Assembly: GCF_030272615.1 (NCBI RefSeq)
Contig: NC_081407.1
Span: 317,716,456 to 317,780,455, forward strand
DNA: 64,000 bases
Direction of reading: 5' to 3'
Origin: Cryptomeria japonica
Lineage: Eukaryota; Streptophyta; Pinopsida; Cupressales; Cupressaceae
The translations under genes and the position numbers were made by a program. Below, one piece after another: positions 34,154-45,069 of the stretch; positions within the stretch are counted from its first letter, which is position 1; each line of letters opens with the position of its first letter. The notes beneath the pieces were generated by a model. The model did not search any database, was not told where the DNA came from, and worked only from the letters and a program-made list of their open reading frames with translations.

Positions 34154-34490
34154 CTAGGATGTTAAAAGAGGTCATATGGTTTCCTAAGGGGTCATATAGT
34201 ATCCTAAGGGGTCATATGGGGTCCTAAGGGGCCACACGTGTGTTAGAAAACCATATGACCCCTTAGGACACCATATGACCCCTTAGGAGATCATATTGTC
34301 CTAAGGGGTCATATGGTGTGCTAAGGGGTAATATGGTGTCGTTAGGGGTCATATGGGGTCCTAAATGGCCACACACACCATATGAGCCCTTAATACATCA
34401 TATTGTCCTAAGGGGTCATATGGTGTTCCAAGGGGTCATGTCATGTACTAGGATGTTAAAAGGTGTCATATGATGTCCTGAGGGGTCATA
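34150..34490. repeat. Minisatellite of about 20 bp with an inverted block
   Basis: Units of GGGGTCATATGGTGTCCTAA recur more than ten times. At 34245-34290 the units are in reverse complement (CCATATGACCCCTTAGGACA), then the original orientation resumes, and a second short inverted unit occurs near 34370-34395. Confidence 0.9.
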
Positions 34491-34617
34491 CATACACACA
34501 CACACACACACACTATGTGTGTAGGTGTGTGTATGTATATATATATGCATGTGTATATATGTATGTATGTATGTATGCATGCATGCATACATACATACAT
34601 ACATACATATACACATG

Positions 34618-34662
<45 letters not shown>

Positions 34663-34746
34663 GTATATGTATATACATATATACACACATATACATACAT
34701 ACACATATACACATATACACATATATATATATACACACACATATCT

Positions 34747-34777
<31 letters not shown>

Positions 34778-34791
34778 CATATGTATGTATA

Positions 34792-34854
<63 letters not shown>

Positions 34855-34862
34855 ATATATAT
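34491..34862. repeat. Compound microsatellite (AC, TATG, TGTA, AT)
   Basis: Alternating purine-pyrimidine tract of CA/TG, ATGT and TA repeats. Long frames on both strands (Tyr/Ile/Cys/His/Thr only) are artefacts of the repeat. It ends TATAT at the LTR insertion point. Confidence 0.95.
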
Positions 34863-36061
34863 TGTAAAGCGGAAAATCGCGATCGAACCCTAGTTGCTCT
34901 CCCCTCTTCCAACTCCAAGGAGAGAGAAGGGAGATTCACTAGGGTTGATGGTTTTCACTTAGGGGAGAGACTTTACATTCAAAAGAGGGGTTGAAACCCA
35001 CAAGATCCAATCCCACACAATGCAAGATTGGATGCTAAATGTGTTTCAAGGGTTAAGAAAGCAAGGCTACCCTCTTTTGTAAAGAATGTTGATAGAAGAA
35101 TTAAGCTAGGAATGCATAGAAAGTGACAAAGATTCTCTTATAAACTGAGATAGGGATACAGTATGAAGCTGCGGACCTGGAATTAGCAGTAAAATGTCGA
35201 TATGGCGCTGTCCTGCAAATTTGAGCAAAAGTTGTCGGGACGATGGCGCCCGAGCGCCACGGTCCTCCGAAAAATCCGCGAAACGAAGGGGGATCTGTTC
35301 GTCTCTGCACAAGGATTCCAGATCTTCAATTTCAGCCGCATACCTGCAACCTACACACAGAAAAGCGAAGATGATTGGGGGGTTAGGGATTAGGGGTTTG
35401 CCTTTAGGTCAAACCCCGGTTTTGGAATTAACCAAGAAATGAGCAATGCTGTAAATGTAAATGTCTGTAATGTAAAACAAGTACTAATACCTTGTTGTAA
35501 GGATGTTTGTATCCTTATGTGTGAAGGTATAGATGTTGTATGTTGTATGTTGTAGTAATATGTAGTAAGTGATCTCCTCTTCAATGGTTGAATCCTTGTC
35601 TTGAATGCAACACTTAGCCTTGAATGGAGACTTGAAATGATCAATTGCTTGAAGGAATGCTTGAATGCTTGAATGCTTGAGTATAATTTCCACGCTTTTT
35701 CCATCATGTCGAATGAAAGAGGAAAATGTAGTTTATATACTTGTCAATTAGGGCTGATAGACTGATTTTCCCGACCTTAGGCCGACCAGGAAAGACAATT
35801 TTCCAATTTGCAAACATAAAGACCCGAAGTCCAAAAGAGACCGGGCCCAAAATAGGACCCAGGGACCAGGGCGCTGGGCGCTTTGGTCCCACCTCCCGGG
35901 ACAGCAGGGTGCAAAGGAGGTTCAGGCCAGGGTGCAAGAAAATGCAGTTTTTGGTGTCATGAGCAAGTTTCGGGGTCTCCATTCAGGTTGCGTGTTGCGT
36001 CGCCATCGTGAAGACCGAAATGCAGTCGAAATTGCAAGTGTCGCAATTTTAGGAAGCTACA
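34863..36061 (-). repeat. 3' LTR of the young element
   Basis: On the minus strand it runs TGTAGCTTCCTAAAATTGC to CCGCTTTACA. It contains the hairpin GGGACCA-ggGCGC-TGG-GCGCtt-TGGTCCC (35862-35890) and a second GGAC..TGGCGC-CCGA-GCGCCA..GTCC (about 35237-35260). Relative to the other LTR it lacks a 24-bp segment bounded by a 12-bp direct repeat and has one extra 7-bp TGTATGT-type unit. Confidence 0.92.
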
Positions 36062-36076
36062 TTTAGCCCCCACTTT
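36062..36076 (-). promoter_or_regulatory. Polypurine tract
   Basis: On the minus strand AAGTGGGGGCTAAA directly precedes the 3' LTR. Confidence 0.7.
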
Positions 36077-36807
36077 AGCGGGAGTATAAGCGTACGCTCA
36101 TACTTCCGGTAAAGTACAAGGAAACAACATTGAAAAACTTTCACCACGTCAAGGAGGCAAGATACACCAAGCCCCCAGTGGACTAAGGATCTTACGACTT
36201 CGATTGACAAGGTAAAAGGGAAGATCACGAGGGAGAACCATGACTGTCAGTAGCAAGGTTCCCTCACTATGAGTCATGCAAGAAAGATATCAAAAATTTT
36301 CAAGGCAAAGCTAAATTTGCCAAGAAACTTTCAAATATCTTGAAAAGATATGAACGGGATGTATGCCCCCCTACGTTAAAGCGATCGCACATGCCTCACC
36401 GGGGGTGATTGCTTTAAGGTAGTGATACATATAAGAAAATGAAAAAGGGAAAGGAGCACGTTATCACAAGGATTTAGCCCCCAAGTGTGAGATAAGCCCA
36501 AGGATAATAGACACAAAACACAAAGCACAAGGTGACTTCGCTTTCCTCGGGGTCAGTATGCTGTATGATAATTCATGTATATCATATGTATGTATGCATA
36601 ATTGTTCTTCATTCCCCAATCCAGGAAGGTCACCTAGAAGAAGGGAACACATGTGTCTTTTGAGTCAACATGAGAGAGATCGAGAGATCTCAATGCTTTG
36701 CATCGTCCTCAAGTAGACAACACTAAGGACAACAAATAGAAGAATGAGAATAAGATATAGAAGAAGTAACACAAGAGAGGAGGAGAGAATCTGCTATGCT
36801 AATGTAA
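36077..36807 (-). other. Non-coding 3' interior of the young element
   Basis: No long frame with family signals on the coding strand. It contains TACTTTACCGGAAGTATGAGCG-like text shared with the 3' end of the Gypsy element at 24590-24620 (CATACTCCCGATAAAGT). Confidence 0.5.
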
Positions 36808-37215
36808 CTAGTCTAGCACGTCATCTACCCCTCGATCTTGCTGATCAATGTTTCGGGAAGGCAGGGAACATGCTAGAGGAGGAACATTCAACACAGCAGA
36901 TGGAGCTATCACAAGATCCAAACAAGGGCTATGTTCATGTTCCAAGCCACGCTGTTCTTGTCTAGGAGCTAGGATAAGTGCTTTAGAAAATTCATTAGAT
37001 AAATGGTTATCAATATCAACAAGTTCATATTCACTATCAGAAGCAAGAGGAGTAACATTTTCATCATGAATAACATTTTCATCTATAGCATCATCAAGAA
37101 TTATAAAAATAGGGTCTTTAATTCGCACAGGATCAAGACCATCATGCATCTTATGTTTTGGAGATTTTGGAGAAAATGAAATAATGCTTGTTGAAGGTGT
37201 TTTTGGAGATTGCAA
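36808..37215 (-). CDS. 135-codon acidic ORF downstream of gag
   Basis: Open frame starting 67 bp after the gag/protease stop, on the same strand. The product is acidic (DPIFIILDDAIDENVIHDENVTPLASDSEYELVDIDNHLS) with no domain recognised. It may be the continuation of the upstream ORF after a stop, or a separate small accessory product. Composition resembles the Asp/Glu-rich ORF at 19420-20076. Confidence 0.35.
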   Translation of the reverse strand: MQSPKTPSTSIISFSPKSPKHKMHDGLDPVRIKDPIFIILDDAIDENVIHDENVTPLASDSEYELVDIDNHLSNEFSKALILAPRQEQRGLEHEHSPCLDLVIAPSAVLNVPPLACSLPSRNIDQQDRGVDDVLD

Positions 37216-37281
37216 AGTTTGAGAAGCAGCTGCTTGAGCTCTAAGACGACGCTTCCGTCGGCGTTCACGTGCAGAACGATT

Positions 37282-40230
37282 TCATCTAGTCTTAGTAGGA
37301 AGTGAAGAAGATTGAGGAGGAGGAATGTTGTCATCCTTATCACTTGGGTGTTTAGGTTGTGGTCTCTTAGGCTGGATAATAGGAGAAGAAGAAGGTCTCT
37401 TCTCTCTATAAAAAGGAGGAGGGACTGCTCCATACAAAGGAGGAATATTTGGTTTAGGAAGAAGACCAAGTCCATCATGACGAGGAGGTATAGGTCTACT
37501 CTTAGAAGGTTTATTAGGCATAGACATAGTCACATCCATAGGGATGGGTTGGGAATCTTCTTGAGGAAAGACATTAGTTTTATCTTTCAAAGGAAGAACT
37601 TCCTTCTCAAGAACGATAGGAATATCAAGTTTGGGTGTTCTAGGTTCACTTAGAGATAGGATCATATCTGTTTTCCACTTTTGATAAGATTTGAAAAGAT
37701 GATCACTTCGCGGAGGAAGAGATTGGAATTGTTTAGGCCAAAAGTAATCAAGAGGAACGCTAGAAGTTCTTTCAGCTGGTTTAAAGAGACTATGATTGAC
37801 AGTAACAACTTCACCATTATGGGGAAATTTCAAACACTTGTGAATAGGAGAAGCAATAGCTTTCATGGAAGATAGCCAAGGATGTCCAAGCTTCACACGA
37901 AATTGTTTGGATGAAGGAATAATAGAAAAGTTCACATCAAGGGATTTGTTATGGACCTCAATAGGCAATGTAATAGAACCAATTGCAGGAGAAGAAAATG
38001 CATCAAATAGTTTCACAATCACATCTGTTTTGTCATATATCACTTGATTCAATTGCAAAGTAAAAAGAAATTCTTCAGTAATAACATTAATCATGCACGA
38101 AGGATCAATAAGCACTCCACGGCAAGGTGTATTCTTGACTTTTGCAACTATGTATAAAGGACCATCAGGTGCCCTAATGGTTTCACTGGAATCAAATGTG
38201 ATGGAAGGTTCTTTAGGGTTTTCTTGCTGCTCTACAAAGTTAATCACATTCGGAGTCATAGACACAAGACCATCAGATGAGAGAGAGGAATCATTAGCCT
38301 CAATTGCATTAGAGGTATGAGAAGGTAATGGATCAGTGAAAATCTGAAGATTTTGATTAGGAGGAGCTACAGATGTATTGCCTTTATCATTCACTCCAGA
38401 AATAGAAATAGTATTATTATCAATCAAATCTTGAATTTTACCCTTTAAAGAAAAACATTTTTCAGTATCATGCCCAGGCTGACGATGAAATTGACAAAAA
38501 GCTTTGTTATCAAAATAAGGTGAAGTAATCTTTGCAGGATCAATTTGTCTTATAGGAGGAAGAGTAAGCACATTTTGTTCCAATAACTTATTCATAATAC
38601 TATGCAATGATTCATTCAAAGGAGTATACTTTCTTTCTTTCTTAAAAAATTTAGAAATAGGAGGCACACCTGATGCTGCATTCACATTGTTGTTGATGAT
38701 GTTTTCATTGAATTTGATGGAATCTCTGTTCGGTTTAAACTTCCCAAATGGTTGTTGACTGCTATCACCCTTATCACTCGGAGCCATAGGATGTGATTGT
38801 TCCATTTGACTCACAGTCAGTTGATAATTGTGAAGAGTTGCACACAACTGTTGGAAAGAAGTAAACTCAGAAGACAGAAGTTTGTCTCGAATATCTTTTT
38901 GTAAATTAGAAATAAAGATTCTTTGCATATCATTGTCAGGCACTGGAAAGGAAATTTGAGCATACAAATGCTTATATCTACCAATGAAATCAGTCACTTT
39001 TTCTTTAACACCTTGTTTACAATGCATTAAATCAATCAAAGTAACTTTAGGACTTATATTGTTTTGAAATTGTTGAATGAAAGCATTTGCAAGTTGTTCG
39101 AAAGAAGTAATAGAATAAGAAGGCAACGAGCAATACCATTGTAGGGCTTTGTCTCTTAATGTTCTAGTAAACAATTTTGCAAGCAACCTTTGGTCATAGG
39201 CAAAATCAGTACAGATTGTTTGAAAAGTCTTAACATGTGTTAGAGGATCACCTTTACCATTATAAAGCTCCAAATGCGGGATTTCAACATGTTTAGGAGG
39301 GATAGCTCGAACAATGTCAAGAGAAAGTGGGCTCGCAACATCAAATGTGGGCACACTAAACTTAGATTGATTCATAGAGGCAATTTGTTGCTGTAAAGAA
39401 GAGACAGTTTGTGCAAGATTATTAATGGTCGCTTCAGTCGAAGAGTTCATATTAGACGTGTTAGATTGTGATGGAGGTGTTATGTTATTGAAAGAAGGTA
39501 GAGAGTAAGGTGGTGGGACTCTATGATAATTAGTCATAGGAGATGATTGGATAGGAGGAACACTACAAGGAGGAATGGAATGGTTGAATGAATTGCCCCC
39601 TTGCGTGATGTTCATTTGTGGTGATATAATAGGAACACTCATTGAAGGAATGAATGAAGAAGTCGGATTAAATGAAGGAAGAGGATTAATTGAAGAAGAG
39701 GGATTGCCCCCATGACTGGTGATCATAGGAGGAATGTCTTGTGTAGAAGTAGCCATTATATTTGATGTAAAGGTAGGTATGCTAGCAATAGAAGTCATCA
39801 AAGGAATAGAATGATTGACTTGAGTAGGAGGTTGTGTATAACCCAAATTTTCAGCACAACTCTTCATAGGCATCACATTCGAATCCACAATGTGTGCAAT
39901 ACCACGCAAAATATCAATTCCATTTTTATCACTTTGAAGCATACGTTTTAGACCCTCAATTAAAGGAAGAGCTTGACTATCAGGGTATTCTTGAGACATC
40001 CATTGTCGAAAATCGTCAAATTGGTTATCCAATTTCGAAAGTTGTTCTTCAGAAACCTCATGGAGAGCTTCTTCATCATTAGGAGGATTAGAGGAATTAC
40101 CCATGTCCTCGTTAAAAAGGCTATTCAAATTAGGTTCCATCTCCTCGGTAATTAAACCTCGGAAAGACTTAATTCTATGGCTTCGTCTAACGGGAATAGT
40201 GTAAGTAGGGCTTATTGTTGTAAAACTCAT
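37282..40230 (-). CDS. Gag plus protease-like polyprotein, 982 codons
   Basis: Residues 1-300 are Ser/Pro/Asn-rich with an acidic N-terminal part. Residues about 303-475 form a retrotransposon gag domain (PHLELYNGKGDPLTHVKTF, RTLRDKALQWY, QLANAFIQQFQ, HLYAQISFP). A zinc motif C-X2-H-X4-H-X4-C lies at 579-592 with LKGKIQDLIDN after it, as in TAT-type Gypsy gag. Residues about 690-810 resemble the retropepsin region (GVLIDPSCMINVI, VKLGHPWLSSMKAI), but the Asp-Ser/Thr-Gly catalytic triplet reads Asp-Pro-Ser, so proteolytic activity is doubtful. The C-terminus is Pro-rich. The frame is fully open and ends TRTK-like before a TAG-type stop; first ATG chosen. In the element it would supply virus-like particle protein only. 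Confidence 0.85.
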   Translation of the reverse strand: MSFTTISPTYTIPVRRSHRIKSFRGLITEEMEPNLNSLFNEDMGNSSNPPNDEEALHEVSEEQLSKLDNQFDDFRQWMSQEYPDSQALPLIEGLKRMLQSDKNGIDILRGIAHIVDSNVMPMKSCAENLGYTQPPTQVNHSIPLMTSIASIPTFTSNIMATSTQDIPPMITSHGGNPSSSINPLPSFNPTSSFIPSMSVPIISPQMNITQGGNSFNHSIPPCSVPPIQSSPMTNYHRVPPPYSLPSFNNITPPSQSNTSNMNSSTEATINNLAQTVSSLQQQIASMNQSKFSVPTFDVASPLSLDIVRAIPPKHVEIPHLELYNGKGDPLTHVKTFQTICTDFAYDQRLLAKLFTRTLRDKALQWYCSLPSYSITSFEQLANAFIQQFQNNISPKVTLIDLMHCKQGVKEKVTDFIGRYKHLYAQISFPVPDNDMQRIFISNLQKDIRDKLLSSEFTSFQQLCATLHNYQLTVSQMEQSHPMAPSDKGDSSQQPFGKFKPNRDSIKFNENIINNNVNAASGVPPISKFFKKERKYTPLNESLHSIMNKLLEQNVLTLPPIRQIDPAKITSPYFDNKAFCQFHRQPGHDTEKCFSLKGKIQDLIDNNTISISGVNDKGNTSVAPPNQNLQIFTDPLPSHTSNAIEANDSSLSSDGLVSMTPNVINFVEQQENPKEPSITFDSSETIRAPDGPLYIVAKVKNTPCRGVLIDPSCMINVITEEFLFTLQLNQVIYDKTDVIVKLFDAFSSPAIGSITLPIEVHNKSLDVNFSIIPSSKQFRVKLGHPWLSSMKAIASPIHKCLKFPHNGEVVTVNHSLFKPAERTSSVPLDYFWPKQFQSLPPRSDHLFKSYQKWKTDMILSLSEPRTPKLDIPIVLEKEVLPLKDKTNVFPQEDSQPIPMDVTMSMPNKPSKSRPIPPRHDGLGLLPKPNIPPLYGAVPPPFYREKRPSSSPIIQPKRPQPKHPSDKDDNIPPPQSSSLPTKTR

Positions 40231-41412
40231 GCACTAAAGAAAGAGAGAAGATTTTGAATTTTAGAGGTAGCAATTTTCAGTAAAACCAGCCAATCTTCCA
40301 GATTTAAGCTGTTAAATGCAATCAGGACAATCTCCCGAAATTTCGGAAAAAATGTCAGGGACCATGGTGCTTCGGAGTGCACACGGTCCCAACAACTTTT
40401 TTCGAAATTTGCAGGGATGAAAGTTATGATGATTTTAGAGCTAATCTGAAAAAATTGAGTGATTTTACGATCTGTAGATAGGCCAAATTAAAGTTGCAAT
40501 CTCAAGATTGAACCCTACCAAGATTGTCGAAAAATGCAAAATTTGAATTTTGAAAAAGAGAGGGAAACTGAAATTTTGAATTTTATGATTTTAGAGGGAA
40601 TACCAAAAGCAATGCAAGTTTTGAAATTTGAAAGTTGACTCAATTTCACGCAAAATTCAATTTTGAAAGCGGAAATCAAAGTTGTTGTAATTAAGCACTT
40701 AATTTCAAAAGTCACAAATTGCAAAAATTTGAATGAATTACTGAAATTTCGAATGAATGATAACACACTTTTTAGATTTAGGACAGTAAGAAACACAATT
40801 TTGACACAAATTTCAATTTCAACAATTTTTGAATGATTAGAAGCCTTAATCCAAGCAATCGCTAGACCAACTTTGACTGTAATTTTGAAGGTGTTAAAAT
40901 TGATAAAATCAGCCAAAATTCTGGATTTTAGCAGAAAAATACAGTAAGATCTAGCTCCCGAAATTTCGGAAAAAATGTCGGGGACGATGGCGCTCGGAGT
41001 GCACACGGTCCTCGCAACTTTTTTCCAAATTTTTAGGGATGAAAGATATTGTAATTTTATTGCGGAATCCAAAGTTACAGCTGATTTGGAGATGTTTTGA
41101 TTAGTGAAATTATCAGTCAAAGGTTGAATCAAGAGGGTTTCAAAAATTAGGGTTTTGACACTTAACCACTTAATTTTCAAAATTAAAGCACAAATATGAA
41201 TTGATAATTTGTAAGAGAAGGGCAGATCTGAAACAAGCATCAACAATTAAACATTTCACAAGTTTAATTGCTTAAAAAGAAAATTTAGGGTTTTTATGCA
41301 ATTAACCTCTAAAATTTTGCAAAAGATCAACATGGAAATGTAATCAAGGAATCCAATTTTCAGATCTAACAATGAATAATCAGAAAGGATGTTCACGTCG
41401 GGTTCACCAAAA
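40231..41412 (-). promoter_or_regulatory. Leader of the young element with duplicated hairpin cassette
   Basis: About 1.2 kb between PBS and gag. Two copies of a roughly 93-bp cassette (40331-40425 and 40954-41046) each start with the palindrome CCGAAATTTCGG, continue with GGGACxATGGxGCTxCGGAGTGCACACGGTCC and end CAACTTTTTTC...AGGGATGAAAG. Similar text occurs in the LTRs and at 51572-51640. The rest is AT-rich. The open frame 40515-41246 is low-complexity and not called. Confidence 0.7.
41391..41409 (-). promoter_or_regulatory. Primer-binding site of the young element
   Basis: Minus strand TGGTGAACCCGACGTGAAC begins three bases inside the 5' LTR end. It shares its first 13 bases with the PBS at 10251. 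Confidence 0.75.
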
Positions 41413-42618
41413 TGTAAAGCGGAAAATCGCGATCGAACCCTAGTTGCTCTCCCCTCTTCCAACTCCAAGGAGAGAGAAGGGAGATTCACTAGGGTTGATG
41501 GTTTTCACTTAGGGGAGAGACTTTACATTCAAAAGAGGGGTTGAAACCCACAAGATCCAATCCCACACAATGCAAGATTGATGCTAAATGTGTTTCAAGG
41601 GTTAAGAAAGCAAGGCTACCCTCTTTTGTAAAGAATGTTGATAGAAGAATTAAGCTAGGAATGCATAGAAAGTGACAAAGATTCGCTTATAAACTGAGAT
41701 AGGGATACAGTATGAAGCTGCGGACCTGGAATTAGCAGTAAAATGTCGATACGGCGCTGTCCTGCAAATTTGAGCAAAAGTTGTCAGGACGATGGCGCCC
41801 GAGCGCCACGGTCCTCCGAAAAATCCGCGAAACGAAGGGGGATCTATTCGTCTCTGCACAAGGATTCCAGATCTTCAATTTCAGCCGCGTACCTACAACC
41901 TACACACAGAAAAGCGAAGACGATTGGGGGGTTAGGGATTAGGGGTTTGCCTTTAGGTCAAACCCCAGTTTTGGAATTAACCAAGAAATGAGCAATGCTG
42001 TAAATGTAAATGTCTGTAATGTAAAACGAGTACTAATACCTTGTTGTAAGGATGTTTGTATCCTTATGTGCGAAGGTATAGATGTTGTATGTTGTAGTAG
42101 TATGTAGTAAGTGATCTCCTCTTCAATGGTTGAATCCTTGTCTTGAATGCAACACTTAGCCTTGAATGGAGACTTGAAATGATCAATTGCTTGAAGGAAT
42201 GCTTGAATGCTTGAGTATAATTTCCACGCTTTTTCCATCATGTCGAATGAAAGAGGAAAATGTAGTTTATATACTTGTCAATTAGGGCTGATAGACTGAT
42301 TTTCCCGACCTTAGGCCGACCAGGAAAGACAATTTTCCAATTTGCAAACATAAAGACCCGAAGTCCAAAAGAGACCGGGCCCAAAATAGGACCCAGGGAC
42401 CAGGGCGCCCTGGTCCTGAAGGACCAGGGCGCTGGGCGCTTTGGTCCCACCTCCCGGGACAACAGGGTGCAAAGGAGGTTCAGGCCAGGGTGCAAGAAAA
42501 TGCAGTTTTTGGTGTCATGAGCAAGTTTCGGGGTCTCCATTCAGGTTGCGTGTTGCGTCGCCATCGTGAAGACCGAAATGCAGTCGAAATTGCAAGTGTC
42601 GCAATTTTAGGACGCTAC

Positions 42619-42619
<1 letters not shown>
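41413..42619 (-). repeat. 5' LTR of the young element
   Basis: Colinear with 34863-36061. It carries the full 20-bp palindrome GGACCAGGGCGCCCTGGTCC (42397-42416) plus the following hairpin, where the other LTR has only one copy. Ends TTTACA...TGTAG as in the related families. Confidence 0.92.
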
Positions 42620-42624
<5 letters not shown>

Positions 42625-42689
<65 letters not shown>

Positions 42690-43070
42690 CATATATATAC
42701 ATATAGATACATACATACACATATATACATATACATACATCTGTATATATGTATATATATGTATAAATGTATGTATATGTACACACACACACACATACAT
42801 ACATATACATATATACATACATACATAAATATGTACATGTATATGTGTGTGTGTGTGTGTATAAAACATACATACATACATACATGCATACATACATGTA
42901 CATATACATATACATGTATATATGTATATGTATATGCATGTATGCATGCATGTCTGTATGTATGTATGTATGTCTGTACACACACACACACACACACATT
43001 ATATACATATACTCATAGATATGTTATATACATATGTATACACATATTATATACATACATATATATTTCT
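42625..43070. repeat. Compound microsatellite (GT, TATG, CA, TA)
   Basis: Begins with an uninterrupted (GT)n of about 24 units, then mixed ATAC/TATG/CA tracts. It is the right half of the microsatellite split by the LTR element. Long frames here on both strands are artefacts. Confidence 0.95.
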
Positions 43071-45069
43071 ATATATTGGTATGTTTTTTATGTGAACATA
43101 ACCCGCATGGATTTTTAGAGCTAAAAAGTGCGATTACACTTTTATATTTAAAAAACCCGTTCGCGCTTTTATTATAAAAAAAACCCAACCGCGTTTAGGC
43201 TGGTTAATAGCCTTGGATGACAAGGCTGGGGCTTGAGAGTTTAATTTTCCTCCATTTCCCTCCTTTTTTACGTGTTTTATTTTATCAAATTGGTTTCTCA
43301 GCTTCCTCATCATCAGTTTTACACCTCATCAACTGGGTATTTGTAAAGTTACCACCATAATTTCACACGTCTTCTAAGCTTTCTAACCATATAATTTTTT
43401 CTATACTTGGACAACATTAACATATTAAAGTTTAATATTTTTTACCAGTGCCTCCATAGTTCTCAGAGACATGTGTAGCATTTTTTTAATAACTTTTGAT
43501 ATACTTATCCAAATTTTAAATAAATTATACATTATTGTAGTGCGCTTTATTCTTTACACTTTTTGTTTTTATAAATGACATTTTTAATTATTTTGATGCA
43601 AGTTATGCTTCATGCATCAATAGGCATCTAATTTTCGGGTGGTGCTTGTTTTGAAAAATCATTAAAAAAAAAATTCAATAGAAAATGACAAAAAAATACA
43701 CAACTTTTATTGCTCACTCTTAACTATCTTTCTACCAAAGGATTTGTCAAAATACTAAATCTAACTATGGATTTTTTGATGCGCTCGCCATACACCATGT
43801 TATGTTTTTCAGAAAAAAATGAGGAACTATTTTTCATGCGCGAAGGATTTGGCCCTCTTAATCTTATCCATTTTTTACAAACTTTAGTAGTTTAAAAACT
43901 AGATTCAAAGCACTGCAATTCTTGTTCTTTTTGCATCTTCTAATTTTCAACTTGCATGACTCTCAAATTGCTCTTCCAACTCCAGGTTTACCTGATTTTA
44001 GAAAAAATGTGTCCATTTATACCCCCATTTTTCCACACCATCTTGATGCACTTACCCATAAGCATGTGAACATATATAAACATGTAAGCATATGTAAGTA
44101 TTTAATAATATAATCATTTAAGAATCTTAAGGAATAAGTGTAAAGAATGTATCACAAAAGCATCTGAATTGGTCAAGTATCATTAAAGAAAATAAGGTGT
44201 CTCTAATATGGCCAATATAATAGTGATACAACCACCAATATACATACATACCTAAGTATTAAATTTATAGGATAGGTGCATGTGCCATAATGTGGCATCC
44301 AAAAATAAGAGCATACAAAAGTCAGTAAGGCAACATGTCCCTAATGGTAATGGAAATAGAAGCATGGAATCAAAACTACTAATTATGGGACAAGATAAAA
44401 GACATAAAACCATGTAAGGGACAAGGGTCCAAAAGCATGTATAAAATCAAACTAATGGGGCAATTCCCCAAGATATAGCAATATTTTAGCTCATACACAA
44501 TGTGTAAAAGAGGAAAGCATGATACCTCAAAATGTAATAGAAAGGGGAGCACTAAGCTGAAGAAAAGGGGAGAAAATAAAATTGTGATACATAAAAAAAA
44601 GGGGTAAGAATGACGTCTCACAATGAAAATGTTAAAGAAGCTGCAATATAATCACATAAGGGATGAAGGGTAAGGCATGATGCTCCCAAATGCAAGGATA
44701 TGGAAATGAAAGCATAATATGCAATGAAGAAGAATAATTCCCCTAAAGTCTAAATGTATTGGAAATAAGCTCAATCTATCATGGAGGAAGGTGTGATTTA
44801 TTTCTAAAGAAAAAAGGTACCTATGAAAGTGGAATATGGAAATACATGACCAAGAAGTAAGGCTTTTGAAGCATGGTATGACAATATAAATGCAACAAGT
44901 AACTCTACAAAGTAAGATGTGTTTATATAAGCTTAATGTATAAATTTGTAGGAATAAAAATGTATCATGTAAGAAAAAAGTATAGGCTCTAATAAACATA
45001 ATATATTTATGTGATATCAATGAATATCATGATATATGAAAGTATGGACAATATGTAAGATCTAGCAAG
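43071..45069. other. AT-rich intergenic DNA
   Basis: No gene is seen. 43150-43200 contains AACCCGTTCGCGC and AACCCAACCGCG, reminiscent of AACCCATTCACG and AACCCAATCGGG at the left end of the putative DNA transposon. 44150-45060 is A/G-rich on the plus strand. Confidence 0.5.

Larger units (their letters stand above)
34863..42619 (-). mobile_element. Young complete LTR retrotransposon, gag/protease-only (TR-GAG type)
   Basis: LTRs 34863-36061 and 41413-42619 are in direct orientation and flanked by TATAT (34858-34862 and 42620-42624). By eye they differ at about 13 substitutions plus four indels over about 1190 bp. PBS and polypurine tract place the coding strand on minus. The 5.35-kb interior contains a 982-codon ORF with gag and a protease-like region; no reverse transcriptase, RNase H or integrase is present, so mobilisation would need an autonomous partner. 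It inserted into a microsatellite. Confidence 0.92.

Noticed and set aside
34416-34994. Long overlapping frames on both strands
   Set aside because: They are translations of CA/TA/TATG microsatellites (only Tyr, Ile, Cys, Val, His, Thr, Met); not genes.
35101-35982. Short frames within the LTRs
   Set aside because: Identical in both LTR copies, no codon signal, and located in regulatory sequence.
40515-41246. 243-codon frame in the LTR-element leader
   Set aside because: Low-complexity Phe/Ile/Lys-rich translation between PBS and gag, no domain; repeated cassettes explain the openness.
42515-43118. Long frames on both strands
   Set aside because: Same artefact in the second half of the microsatellite.
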